Assembly (NCBI GenBank): GCA_030635565.1
Contig: DAOVYP010000007.1
Location: 1 to 18,020, forward strand
Length of the DNA: 18,020 nt
Direction of reading: 5' to 3'
Source of the DNA: Spirochaeta sp.
GTDB taxonomy: Bacteria > Spirochaetota > Spirochaetia > DSM-2461
The notes under the pieces were generated by a model that searched no databases, was not told the DNA's origin, and saw only the letters and a list, made by a program, of their open reading frames with translations. A program made the position numbers and the translations under genes. Positions 10,214 through 17,539 of this stretch are shown here, in pieces (the first letter of the stretch is position 1; every line of letters starts with the position of its first letter).

Positions 10214-11731
10214 ATGGAGAATACTCAGGTTACTTACACCCATGATGTCATTGTCATCGGCGCCGGCCCCGGGGGCTACGCACTGGCGCTGGACTGCGGC
10301 AGACAAGGCTTGAAAACCGCCATCGTCGAAGAGCGGGAGACCCTCGGGGGCACCTGTCTGAACGTGGGCTGCATCCCCTCCAAAGCCCTTCTTGAATCCA
10401 GCGAATTCTTCTACAGACTGAACCATGAAGCCGGGGTTCATGGTGTTAAACTGGCAGATGGCGGTGCGGTTCTCGACCTTAAGGCCATGATGGCCAGGAA
10501 AAGCTCCATTGTGGACAAACTCACCGGAGGCATTGCCGTCCTGATGAAGGCCCGGAAGGTTGAAGTGATACATGGCCTGGGAATCGTTGCCGCCCCGGGC
10601 CATGTAACGGTTGAAACGTCTGAGGCCAGGCCCGGGGGCAATACCGCTCCCCGAGAGCTCACGGCACCCCGGATCGTCCTGGCCACCGGCAGTATACCGG
10701 CCGGTCTCACCCACCTGCCGTTCGACGGAAAGAAAATTATCGATTCCACCGACGCCCTGTCACTGACGAAAGTACCGAAAAGCCTCGCGGTGATCGGTGC
10801 CGGCGCCGTAGGCCTGGAACTGGGCAGCATCTGGAGCCGCCTCGGTTCGAAGGTGATCATCATCGAAGCCATGAATCAGATTATTCCCGGAACCGATGCC
10901 CAGGCGGCCCGTATTCTGGCGGGAGTACTGAAGAAGCAGGGAATTGTCATCCATACCGGCGCCATGGTTGAAAGTGCCGAGCTGAGCTCCCGGAAAATCA
11001 CTATATCGATACGAACCCGGAGCAAATCCGGAACGGGAAATACCACTCTCGCCGGGAATCCCGCTGACGGCAGTTCACCCGCCAATTCTTCCGCCGGGCT
11101 GGAAACCATCGATATTGAAAAAATCCTGGTCGCCGTCGGCCGTCAGGCGAACCTGGATACGGCCCTGGGAGCGGGAATCGATCCTGAACGGACCGCCGAC
11201 GGCCGGTTCATTAAAGTCGACTCAGATTTTTCCACAAGCATAGATGGCCTCTTTGCCATCGGCGACCTCATAGGCAATCCCATGCTGGCCCACAAAGCCG
11301 AAGATGAGGCCCTGGCACTGGCCGCCCTTTTTGCCGGTGAGGCTCATCCGCCCTGGGGGGGACCGATACCCGGCATCGTCTACACCGAGCCGGAACTGGC
11401 CTGGGCCGGGGAAACCGAGGACGGTCTGAAAGCCTCAGGCAGCCCTTATGAAAAGGGCCATTTCCCCTTCGCCGCCAACGCCAGAGCCCTTGCGGCGGAA
11501 GCAGGCGATGGTTTCGTCAAGCTCCTCAGCAGTCCGGGAGACGGAAAACTGCTGGGAGCGGTAATCGTCGGGCACGGAGCATCGGAACTCATCGCCGAGG
11601 CGATAAGCGTGATGGCCATGGGAGGAAGCGCTGAAGACATCGCCCTCACCGTCCATGGTCACCCCACCCTGTCGGAAATCACAAAGGAGGCGGCTCTCAC
11701 ACTGATAGGCCGCCCCCTTCATAGAACTTGA
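10214..11731 (+). CDS. lpdA: Dihydrolipoamide dehydrogenase (E3)
   Basis: E3 reoxidises dihydrolipoyl groups with FAD and NAD+, completing the oxoglutarate dehydrogenase complex encoded just upstream. It has 505 residues, about 30 more than most family members. It shows the FAD motif GAGPGG (16-21), the redox-active disulfide Cys48/Cys53 (GGTCLNVGCIPSK), the second dinucleotide motif VIGAGAVGLELGSIWSRLG, the FAD-contacting AIGDLIG, and the C-terminal catalytic dyad His483/Glu488 (HGHPTLSE). The extra length lies mostly in a Gly/Ser/Asn-rich stretch at residues 270-297, between two strands of the NAD domain, with a smaller one near 140-150. GGAGG at 10203-10207, within the end of sucB, is the ribosome binding site. 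The sucB stop is one base upstream of the start. Confidence 0.96.
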   Translation: MENTQVTYTHDVIVIGAGPGGYALALDCGRQGLKTAIVEERETLGGTCLNVGCIPSKALLESSEFFYRLNHEAGVHGVKLADGGAVLDLKAMMARKSSIVDKLTGGIAVLMKARKVEVIHGLGIVAAPGHVTVETSEARPGGNTAPRELTAPRIVLATGSIPAGLTHLPFDGKKIIDSTDALSLTKVPKSLAVIGAGAVGLELGSIWSRLGSKVIIIEAMNQIIPGTDAQAARILAGVLKKQGIVIHTGAMVESAELSSRKITISIRTRSKSGTGNTTLAGNPADGSSPANSSAGLETIDIEKILVAVGRQANLDTALGAGIDPERTADGRFIKVDSDFSTSIDGLFAIGDLIGNPMLAHKAEDEALALAALFAGEAHPPWGGPIPGIVYTEPELAWAGETEDGLKASGSPYEKGHFPFAANARALAAEAGDGFVKLLSSPGDGKLLGAVIVGHGASELIAEAISVMAMGGSAEDIALTVHGHPTLSEITKEAALTLIGRPLHRT

Positions 11732-11737
11732 TCAGGA

Positions 11738-11880
11738 GAGGCTCTCTCAAAATGTTGGATATGGTTTGTAGACAAGGCGTGTTGAAGCACAGAAAGCGCA
11801 GTGTACCGGTAGGTACATGAGTACTTCGAGCAATCAACCAACGCAGTATACGAGCCTCAGGCACATTTTGAGAGAGCCTC
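11738..11880. repeat. MITE-like/REP-like imperfect palindrome with 18-bp terminal inverted repeats
   Basis: The left end GAGGCTCTCTCAAAATGT (11738-11755) is the exact reverse complement of the right end ACATTTTGAGAGAGCCTC (11863-11880). Inside, a second pair of arms is partly complementary: 11768-11788 (GTAGAC...GTTGAAGC) and 11830-11851 (GCAATCAAC...GTATAC). The centre has a small hairpin, GTACC-GGTA-GGTAC, at 11803-11816, next to GTAC-ATGA-GTAC. The whole 143 bp can fold as one long interrupted stem in DNA or RNA. It encodes no protein and fills nearly all of the lpdA-gltA gap. It is probably a non-autonomous mobile or interspersed palindromic repeat. Only one copy is in the window and no clear target-site duplication is visible, so mobility is inferred. 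In the mRNA it could act as a processing, stabilising or attenuating structure. Confidence 0.8.
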
Positions 11881-11882
11881 AG

Positions 11883-11888
11883 AAGGAG
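11883..11888 (+). promoter_or_regulatory. Ribosome binding site of gltA
   Basis: AAGGAG lies seven bases before the gltA ATG and two bases after the right end of the palindromic element. It fixes the start of gltA. Because translation of gltA cannot be coupled to lpdA across the 164-bp gap, this gene depends on its own strong site. Confidence 0.75.
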
Positions 11889-11895
11889 AACAATT

Positions 11896-13041
11896 ATGTC
11901 GGATACCACCTACGCAAAAGGCCTGGAAGGCGTCATCGCCGGTGAAAGCAGAATCTGCAAAGTCGACGGTGAACAGGGCCGTCTCTACTACTTTGGTTAT
12001 CGAATCAAGGACCTGGCGGCCAATGCCACTTTTGAGGAAGTCACCTATCTTCTTCTCTACGGTGAGCTGCCCACAGTCGATCAGCTGATCGATTTCAGCG
12101 ACCGGATGCGAAAAAGCCGGGACCTGAGTCCACCCATACTTCAGATGATTAAGGCATTCCCCAGGGAATCCCACCCTATGGAACTCCTGCAGTCAACTAT
12201 TAACTTCCTATCCGGGTATATCGATCATAAAATCGAGCATTCCCCCACCTGCAACTGCCGACAGACCCTGCACCAGATCGCCCAGATCCCCGGGGTGGTG
12301 GCCGCTTTCTACCGGTTTAAAAACGGCCTGGACTACATTCCCCCCAGGGACGATCTCTCTCACGGAGCCAATTTTCTCTGGCAGCTCAAGGGCGAAGAGC
12401 CGGACCCTGAAGATGGAAAAATCATGGACAAGTGCCTCATTCTCCATGCCGAACATTCCTTCAACGCATCAACCTTCACCGCCCGGGTTGTGGCATCCAC
12501 CCTGTCCACCTGCTACTGCTCCATCTCAGCGGCCATCGGCAGTCTCTTCGGCAGTCTCCACGGCGGTGCCAACGAGAAAGTGATGGCCATGGTGGAGGAT
12601 ATCGACACCATGGACAACGTCCGACCCTGGCTGGAAACAGCCCTGGAGGAGAAACGCAAAGTCATGGGTATGGGACACCGTGTCTACAAAGCCAAAGATC
12701 CCCGCGCCATCATCATGGAAGATTTCCTCCGCACACTGTCCCGCAAATACGGGGAGACCCGGAATCTCGACATCCTGAAAGAAGTCGAGAAGGTGTTCCG
12801 TGAAAAAATGGAAGAGAAAGGCAAGCCCATCTACCCCAACGTGGACTTCTTCTCCGGGGCGGTCTACAGCCTCCTGGGAATCCCCTCTAACCTGTTTACT
12901 CCCGTCTTCGCCATCGCCCGGGCATCGGGCTGGCTGTCCCACATCCTGGAGCAGCGCTCCGATAATCGGATCTTCCGTCCCAAAGCTCTTTACACCGGAG
13001 ACGTAGAATTACCCTGGCCGGTGCTTGAAGAGAGGAGTTAA
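11896..13041 (+). CDS. gltA: Citrate synthase (short, ~380-residue type)
   Basis: This enzyme condenses oxaloacetate with acetyl-CoA to form citrate, the entry step of the TCA cycle. Its 381 residues match the short citrate synthase/2-methylcitrate synthase group rather than the 427-residue NADH-regulated E. coli GltA. The expected catalytic triad is present: His222 (SLHGGANEKV), His261 (GMGHRVYKAKDPR) and Asp317 (NVDFFSG). The oxaloacetate-binding His187 is in LHAEHSFNASTF. The start has a strong ribosome binding site. A 2-methylcitrate synthase (PrpC) role cannot be excluded by motif alone, but the neighbours are TCA genes and no prpB or prpD is present, so citrate synthase is the better call. 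fumC begins five bases after the stop. Confidence 0.93.
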   Translation: MSDTTYAKGLEGVIAGESRICKVDGEQGRLYYFGYRIKDLAANATFEEVTYLLLYGELPTVDQLIDFSDRMRKSRDLSPPILQMIKAFPRESHPMELLQSTINFLSGYIDHKIEHSPTCNCRQTLHQIAQIPGVVAAFYRFKNGLDYIPPRDDLSHGANFLWQLKGEEPDPEDGKIMDKCLILHAEHSFNASTFTARVVASTLSTCYCSISAAIGSLFGSLHGGANEKVMAMVEDIDTMDNVRPWLETALEEKRKVMGMGHRVYKAKDPRAIIMEDFLRTLSRKYGETRNLDILKEVEKVFREKMEEKGKPIYPNVDFFSGAVYSLLGIPSNLFTPVFAIARASGWLSHILEQRSDNRIFRPKALYTGDVELPWPVLEERS

Positions 13042-13046
13042 AAAAG

Positions 13047-14426
13047 ATGAGCTATCGGACAGAATCAGACTCAATGGGAAAAGTATCCCTGCCGGATGAA
13101 TCGTGGTACGGCGCCCAGACCCAGCGGGCGGTTGAGAACTTCGGCGTCTCCCCATTCACCATGCCCTTATCCTTTCTCAAAGCCCTGGCACTGGTGAAGA
13201 AGGCTGCTGCGGTCACCAACAGGAATCTGGGCGGAATTGATACCGGACTTGCCGATGCCATTGCCGCCGCCGCCGACGAAGTCATCACCGGGAAACTGAA
13301 TGATGAGTTTCCCGTAGACGTCTTTCAGACCGGAAGCGGCACCAGTACCAACATGAACATGAACGAAGTATTGGCCAACCGGGCCAATGTCGCCCTGGGG
13401 GGGGAAAAGGGTACCCGTTCCCCGGTGCATCCCAACGATCACGTCAATAAAGGTCAGTCCTCCAACGACGTCATACCCACAGCACTGCATATTGCCAACC
13501 GGATGGCTGCGGAAGTAATGGTTGAGGATCTCAAAGTTCTCGAAACCGCCCTTGCCGAAAAGGAGAATGAATTCGCCGATATCATAAAGCTGGGACGTAC
13601 CCATCTCCAGGATGCGGTTCCAATGACACTCGGCCGGGAATTCGGTGCCTTCAGGGAACAGGTGACCAAGGGCATACGCCGTATCTCCGTCACATTCGCC
13701 AATCTTGAAGAATTGGCTCTCGGCGGAACCGCCGTCGGCACAGGTCTGAACTGTCCGAAAGGTTTCGCTGAAGGCGCCATATCCTATATCAGCGATTCAA
13801 CGGGTATTCCGTTTATCGAGGCGCCAAATCGATACGAGGCCATTGCCTGCCGTGATGCTCAAGTCGAACTGATGGGAGCCGTGAACACGGTAGCCGTCTC
13901 CCTCGGAAAAATTGCGGACGATCTCAGGCTGCCCTCTTCAGGTCCCCGGGCCGGTCTGGGAGAAATCATCATTCCGGCCCTCCAGCCGGGCAGTTCAATC
14001 ATGCCCGGAAAGGTGAATCCGGTAATGCCGGAAATGATGATTCAGGCCGCCGCTTTCGCCCGGGGCCAGGCTCTTTCGGTGAGCATCGGCGGTACGAACA
14101 GTCCACTGCAATTGAACATGATGCATCCGATGATCGCCTGGTGTTCCCTGAGAGCGATGGAAATCCTGGGCGCCGCCGCCCGTGCCCTGGGAGAACGCTG
14201 CATCACCGGTATCAAGGCCGATGAAAAGCGCGCCGGCGACTGGATCGAACAGTCCCTGGCCCTGGTGACACCTCTGGCCTTGAAGATCGGCTACGACAAG
14301 GCCGCCGAACTGGCTCATGAAGCCTATCAGTCCGGTAAAACAGTCAGAGAAGTTGTGAAGGCCGCCGGTATACTTCCTGATGAGGAAGTGGACCGCCTCA
14401 TGGATCCCGGTTCGATGATCCGATAG
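13047..14426 (+). CDS. fumC: Class II fumarate hydratase
   Basis: This is the iron-independent, oxygen-stable fumarase that hydrates fumarate to malate. It has 459 residues (E. coli FumC has 467). Superfamily signatures are TGSGTSTNMNMNEVLANRA, HPNDHVNKGQSSNDVIPTA and the fumarate-lyase signature GSSIMPGKVNPVM, with catalytic Ser317 and Lys322. His186 in GRTHLQDAVPM supports fumarase over aspartase, which has Gln at this point. Aspartase-like wording elsewhere (DAVPMTLG) leaves a small doubt. GAGGAG at 13032-13037 precedes the ATG, and gltA ends five bases upstream, so the two genes are co-transcribed. An eight-G tract at 13397-13404 lies inside the gene without breaking the frame. No convincing terminator follows. 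Confidence 0.94.
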   Translation: MSYRTESDSMGKVSLPDESWYGAQTQRAVENFGVSPFTMPLSFLKALALVKKAAAVTNRNLGGIDTGLADAIAAAADEVITGKLNDEFPVDVFQTGSGTSTNMNMNEVLANRANVALGGEKGTRSPVHPNDHVNKGQSSNDVIPTALHIANRMAAEVMVEDLKVLETALAEKENEFADIIKLGRTHLQDAVPMTLGREFGAFREQVTKGIRRISVTFANLEELALGGTAVGTGLNCPKGFAEGAISYISDSTGIPFIEAPNRYEAIACRDAQVELMGAVNTVAVSLGKIADDLRLPSSGPRAGLGEIIIPALQPGSSIMPGKVNPVMPEMMIQAAAFARGQALSVSIGGTNSPLQLNMMHPMIAWCSLRAMEILGAAARALGERCITGIKADEKRAGDWIEQSLALVTPLALKIGYDKAAELAHEAYQSGKTVREVVKAAGILPDEEVDRLMDPGSMIR

Positions 14427-14491
14427 CTTTTTGAAAAGGCATTATTTGAAACGGCTCCCTTTACCCTCTAGACTTCATGCGGGAGGCTCTG

Positions 14492-15172
14492 ATGAAGCTG
14501 AAGCACGATGATCCTGAATATATCGCAGCGATGAGGCTGCTCATTCTCGGAGATTGGGACGAGGCTGAGAAAGCCTTTTTAAAACTCCAGGAAACCTATG
14601 ACGAAAGCGCCTTCGTTCAACTGGCGCTGGGTAATATCGCCTATAGTCGGGGAGATCTGGAAAGATCGGTCACTTGTTACGGAAACGCTATTGAACTGAA
14701 GAGGGATTTCGGAACCGCCTATTACAAGAAGGGAGTCTGCCTGTACCGGATGGGACGTTTACAGAAAGCTCTGGATACTTTTACTCAGATCCTCACTTTC
14801 AAAAACCAGAGCCATGCCATGGCCAGTTATTTCATCGGACTCATCAATAACTTCCTGGGTCGGGATGATGAGTCGGTGGAAGCATTCTCCAGGCTTCGTA
14901 AGGACTCTCCCGAATCGAAGATCGCCAATTACTACATGGCGCAGCTTCTCTACAAACAGCATAAGTTTGAGGAGGCCGTACCGTTACTCTCAGAACTGCT
15001 GGAAGAGGCGCCGCAATTCGCCGAAGTTCAATTCCAGATGGGTAAAACCCTCATGGCCATGCACAAGAATTTTAAAGCTATCAAGTATTACAAGAAAACC
15101 CTGGAGCTTAATCCTGCCGACAACAGGGCCAGGAGTGCCCTTGAACTCCTCACCGACGTCCAATGGCCGTAA
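14492..15172 (+). CDS. Tetratricopeptide (TPR) repeat protein
   Basis: A protein of 226 residues, built almost wholly of about six consecutive 34-residue TPR units (roughly 8-38, 39-72, 73-106, 107-141, 142-175 and 176-210). Recognisable helix pairs include LALGNIAYSRGDLERSVTCY, AYYKKGVCLYRMGRLQKALD and GKTLMAMHKNFKAIKYYKK. No signal peptide or membrane segment is seen, so it is probably a cytoplasmic scaffold for protein-protein contacts; its partner is unknown. The start at 14492 is preferred because GGGAGG (14481-14486) sits five bases upstream. An in-frame ATG at 14477 would add five residues but has no ribosome binding site. It lies 65 bp after fumC and 13 bp before the rubredoxin gene. 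Confidence 0.85.
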   Translation: MKLKHDDPEYIAAMRLLILGDWDEAEKAFLKLQETYDESAFVQLALGNIAYSRGDLERSVTCYGNAIELKRDFGTAYYKKGVCLYRMGRLQKALDTFTQILTFKNQSHAMASYFIGLINNFLGRDDESVEAFSRLRKDSPESKIANYYMAQLLYKQHKFEEAVPLLSELLEEAPQFAEVQFQMGKTLMAMHKNFKAIKYYKKTLELNPADNRARSALELLTDVQWP

Positions 15173-15185
15173 GAGGTAATAATCA

Positions 15186-15350
15186 ATGATCAGTTACGTA
15201 TGTGATGTCTGCGGCTACATTTACGACCCATCAGAAGGGGATCCGGAGTTTCAGGTTGTACCCGGAACTCCCTGGGAACAGCTGCCCGAAGACTGGATCT
15301 GTCCGGTTTGCGGCGCGCCGAAGGAGCATTTTACGCCTCTGGAAGACTAA
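15186..15350 (+). CDS. Rubredoxin
   Basis: A 54-residue one-iron electron carrier. The two rubredoxin knuckles are complete: [10 protein letters not shown] near the start (Cys6, Cys9) and [11 protein letters not shown] near the end (Cys39, Cys42), separated by the usual [20 protein letters not shown]. Length and the conserved aromatic residues are typical of free-standing rubredoxins. Such proteins pass single electrons to oxygen- or peroxide-reducing enzymes (rubredoxin:oxygen oxidoreductase, rubrerythrin, superoxide reductase) or to hydroxylases; none of these is encoded nearby, so the partner is unknown. AGAGGT at 15172-15177 serves as ribosome binding site. The gene lies 13 bp after the TPR gene, probably in the same transcript. 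Confidence 0.93.
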   Translation: MISYVCDVCGYIYDPSEGDPEFQVVPGTPWEQLPEDWICPVCGAPKEHFTPLED

Positions 15351-15397
15351 GAGGCACCATACTAGCCCGTATTGATTCCTGGGCCTATCATGTCCGC

Positions 15398-16681
15398 ATG
15401 AGTGACATTCTTCTCAACCGTATCATCAAATTCCTCACAGAGTGGAAATTCAATCCCCTCCAGGCCGAAATCGCCGGGAGAATCATTGTTGGCTTCGGAG
15501 TTGTCATCCTTTCGGTTCTCCTGTGGCTTATTTCTGTAAAAATCGTATTTCGAATTGTCGAAAAAATTGTGACACGAACAAAAAACACATGGGATGACAA
15601 TCTCGTCAACCAGGGGATATTCCGGCATATTGCCCGAGCCGTCCCGGCAATCATCATCTGGTTCATGGCTCCGGCTTTTCTCACGGGTCTGCCGGGACTG
15701 CTTGGCTTTGTCAGGATCCTGGCTGTTATCGCCTTAATAACCTCAGTCACAAGAACCATCCTGAGCTTCATGGATTTTATCAACGTCGAATACAACCGGA
15801 GAGAAGATTCAGGACGTCGACCCATCAAGGGAGTTATTCAGGCAGTTCAGGTACTCGTCATCGTAGCGGCATTGATACTAGTGTTTTCGGTGGTCACCAA
15901 TCAGCCCGTTGCCGGTCTGCTTGCCGGCCTTGGTGCCATATCGGCCGTTGTGATGCTGATATTCAGAGATCCTCTGATGGGGCTGGTATCCGGCTTCCAG
16001 ATATCATCCAACGACATGGTGAGAATCGGCGACTGGATCGAGGTGCCTTCCCAGGGCGCCGACGGGGACGTCATCGATATCAGTCTGCTCAACGTTACGG
16101 TCCGGAACTGGGACCGTACATGGGTCACCTTTCCCATACAGTCCCTCACCTCCGGAGGGTTCAAAAACTGGCGAGGCATGAGCGAATCCGGCGGCAGGCG
16201 CATCAAACGGTCACTGTCCATCGATATGTCCAGCATTCGCTTCCTTGAGAATGGTGAAATCAGGAACCTGGAATCCATTGAGCTGCTGAAAAGTTACCTG
16301 GAGAACCGGACTGAAGAAATCCTGGAATACAACAAGGGGATCAGGGCCGACAGGGGGTCCAGTCCCCTTAACGGGCGGGCTCTCACCAATATCGGCATCT
16401 TCAGGGCCTACGCCAAATCGTATGTCAGTTCACATCCGAAAGTGAATGCCGGTATGACCCTACTTGTCCGGCAGCTGCAAAGCGGCCCCACGGGCCTGCC
16501 CCTTGAAATGTATCTTTTCAGTGCCGATAAAGCCTGGGCCAATTACGAGGATATTCAGTCGGATATCTTCGATCATCTCTTCGCAGCCCTGCCTGAATTC
16601 CATCTCAGGGCATATCAGAACCCCTCAGGGACGGATTTCAGGAACTTTGGTGTAAAGACTCAGTATCAGGAAATGGAATAA
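15398..16681 (+). CDS. MscS-family mechanosensitive channel, YbdG (MscM)-like
   Basis: An inner-membrane channel protein of 427 residues from the ATG at 15398. Five hydrophobic segments are visible at about 26-50, 81-100, 101-126, 146-166 and the pore-lining helix at about 170-200 (LLAGLGAISAVVMLIFRDPL). The following beta domain reads GDWIEVPSQGADGDVIDISL, VRNWDRTWVTFPIQSL and GGRRIKRSLSIDMSSIRFL, and the C-terminal part LPLEMYLFS...IFDHLFAALPEF. These closely match E. coli YbdG (for example [20 protein letters not shown] and GGRRIKRSISID), a low-conductance channel that protects against mild hypo-osmotic stress. The frame is open back to 15308, overlapping the rubredoxin gene, but that extension is unlike the family. 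No strong ribosome binding site is seen before 15398, so the exact start is less sure than the identity. Confidence 0.9.
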   Translation: MSDILLNRIIKFLTEWKFNPLQAEIAGRIIVGFGVVILSVLLWLISVKIVFRIVEKIVTRTKNTWDDNLVNQGIFRHIARAVPAIIIWFMAPAFLTGLPGLLGFVRILAVIALITSVTRTILSFMDFINVEYNRREDSGRRPIKGVIQAVQVLVIVAALILVFSVVTNQPVAGLLAGLGAISAVVMLIFRDPLMGLVSGFQISSNDMVRIGDWIEVPSQGADGDVIDISLLNVTVRNWDRTWVTFPIQSLTSGGFKNWRGMSESGGRRIKRSLSIDMSSIRFLENGEIRNLESIELLKSYLENRTEEILEYNKGIRADRGSSPLNGRALTNIGIFRAYAKSYVSSHPKVNAGMTLLVRQLQSGPTGLPLEMYLFSADKAWANYEDIQSDIFDHLFAALPEFHLRAYQNPSGTDFRNFGVKTQYQEME

Positions 16682-16683
16682 AA

Positions 16684-16711
16684 AACCCCGGAAAATTCAG
16701 TTCCCGGGGTT
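16684..16711 (-). terminator. Intrinsic terminator between convergent genes
   Basis: AACCCCGG (16684-16691) and CCGGGGTT (16704-16711) form an 8-bp GC-rich stem with a 12-base loop. Read on the minus strand, the stem is followed directly by a run of Ts (the A run at 16680-16685), giving a canonical rho-independent terminator for the minus-strand pair. Read on the plus strand, the same hairpin stops mscS transcription less classically, because TTCGCTACGG rather than a T run follows. Confidence 0.8.
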
Positions 16712-16737
16712 CGCTACGGCGAAGCTCAAGCAAGTCG

Positions 16738-17514
16738 CTAGAAAATCTGAGTGGATTTCGCCCAGTCGTAGTACTTCTTCTTCAGGATTTCCCGGGAAGG
16801 CATCGGGTAGAAAACCAGCTTTCCGCCGGCGGCTCCGATATAAAGTCCGCGGCCGATCACCTGATAGTTGAATGTCGCCGTGGAAGAACGGTCGACAACC
16901 TTACTCATCTTTCCCTTACCGGCTTTCAAGTCCATGACACATGCCTTGAGATGTTCGAGCATCCTGTCGAAGTAGCCTCCGATATTACCCGTAAAATCAT
17001 CATCCTCCAGATCCGGCATTGCCAGATCGGCAAAGAATATGGCCGGCATGGTCACCTTGCTGGAATCCTCCACGATGTACTTGGCAAAGTGTTTCGGATT
17101 CAATGCGGAAACGACCAGGGGATGGGCAGGACAAAGCTCCTGATACAGCGCATTCCCCGCCCAGGGTTCGGGGTCGGAATAATCTCCCTGCTCCAGAGCA
17201 AGAGCCCGGCCGTCCCTGGTGATGAGCCAGAGCTGTCCCAGGGCTTCGGTCGGTACCGCTTCAAGGGCCCGGTAGACAGACAGGTACACGGAATTTTTCC
17301 GGCGTCCGTCTGAATGCTCAACACATCGCTGGCGGGCAAAATCCAGATCAAAAGCCTCTCCGATTTTATCTTCCCTGACTTCAGCAAAAATCAGTTTCTC
17401 GGCGGAACCTTTGCGGTTTCCCAGGGCCATGTAAGCCCCGAAAGCCGTCGGCTCCAATTGTGAAGCAATCATGGCTTCCATGGGATAAAGAGTCAGGTAG
17501 TAATAGATGCTCAT
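16738..17514 (-). CDS. Conserved-looking protein of unknown function
   Basis: I do not recognise a family. The 258-residue product starts MSIYYYLTLYPMEAMIASQL, has no signal peptide or convincing membrane helix, and is probably cytoplasmic. The middle part is acidic (for example MPDLEDDDFTGNIGGYFDRM) and is followed by a Lys-rich stretch (MDLKAGKGKMSKV). The end, FNYQVIGRGLYIGAAGGKLV, then FYPMPSREILKKKYYDWAKS, looks like a folded alpha/beta segment. An AGGAG-type ribosome binding site lies just upstream on the minus strand, supporting the ATG at 17514. The PPC-domain gene ends 25 bp upstream, so the two are probably co-transcribed, and a clear terminator follows. The clean start, ribosome binding site and terminator make it a real gene; its role is unknown. 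Confidence 0.8.
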   Translation of the reverse strand: MSIYYYLTLYPMEAMIASQLEPTAFGAYMALGNRKGSAEKLIFAEVREDKIGEAFDLDFARQRCVEHSDGRRKNSVYLSVYRALEAVPTEALGQLWLITRDGRALALEQGDYSDPEPWAGNALYQELCPAHPLVVSALNPKHFAKYIVEDSSKVTMPAIFFADLAMPDLEDDDFTGNIGGYFDRMLEHLKACVMDLKAGKGKMSKVVDRSSTATFNYQVIGRGLYIGAAGGKLVFYPMPSREILKKKYYDWAKSTQIF

Positions 17515-17539
17515 CGTATCTTCTCTCCTGTTTTGTTAA

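Noticed and set aside
11848..11853. TATACG as a -10 element for gltA inside the palindromic repeat
   Set aside because: No acceptable -35 hexamer lies 16-18 bp upstream, so a promoter cannot be supported from sequence alone.
11738..11880. The palindrome as a simple rho-independent terminator after lpdA
   Set aside because: The stem is long and interrupted and the right arm is not followed by a T run. gltA and fumC continue the same pathway downstream.
11896..13041. 2-methylcitrate synthase (prpC) for the citrate synthase gene
   Set aside because: The short length allows it, but no prpB or prpD is adjacent and all neighbours belong to the TCA cycle.
14446..14474. Sigma-70-like promoter TTGAAA - 17 bp - TAGACT before the TPR gene
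   Set aside because: The predicted transcription start would fall on the ribosome binding site of the TPR gene, leaving almost no leader. The match is modest, so it is not annotated.
15308..15397. N-terminal extension of the MscS-family protein over the rubredoxin gene
   Set aside because: It would overlap the rubredoxin gene by over 40 bases. The family match supports the start at 15398.
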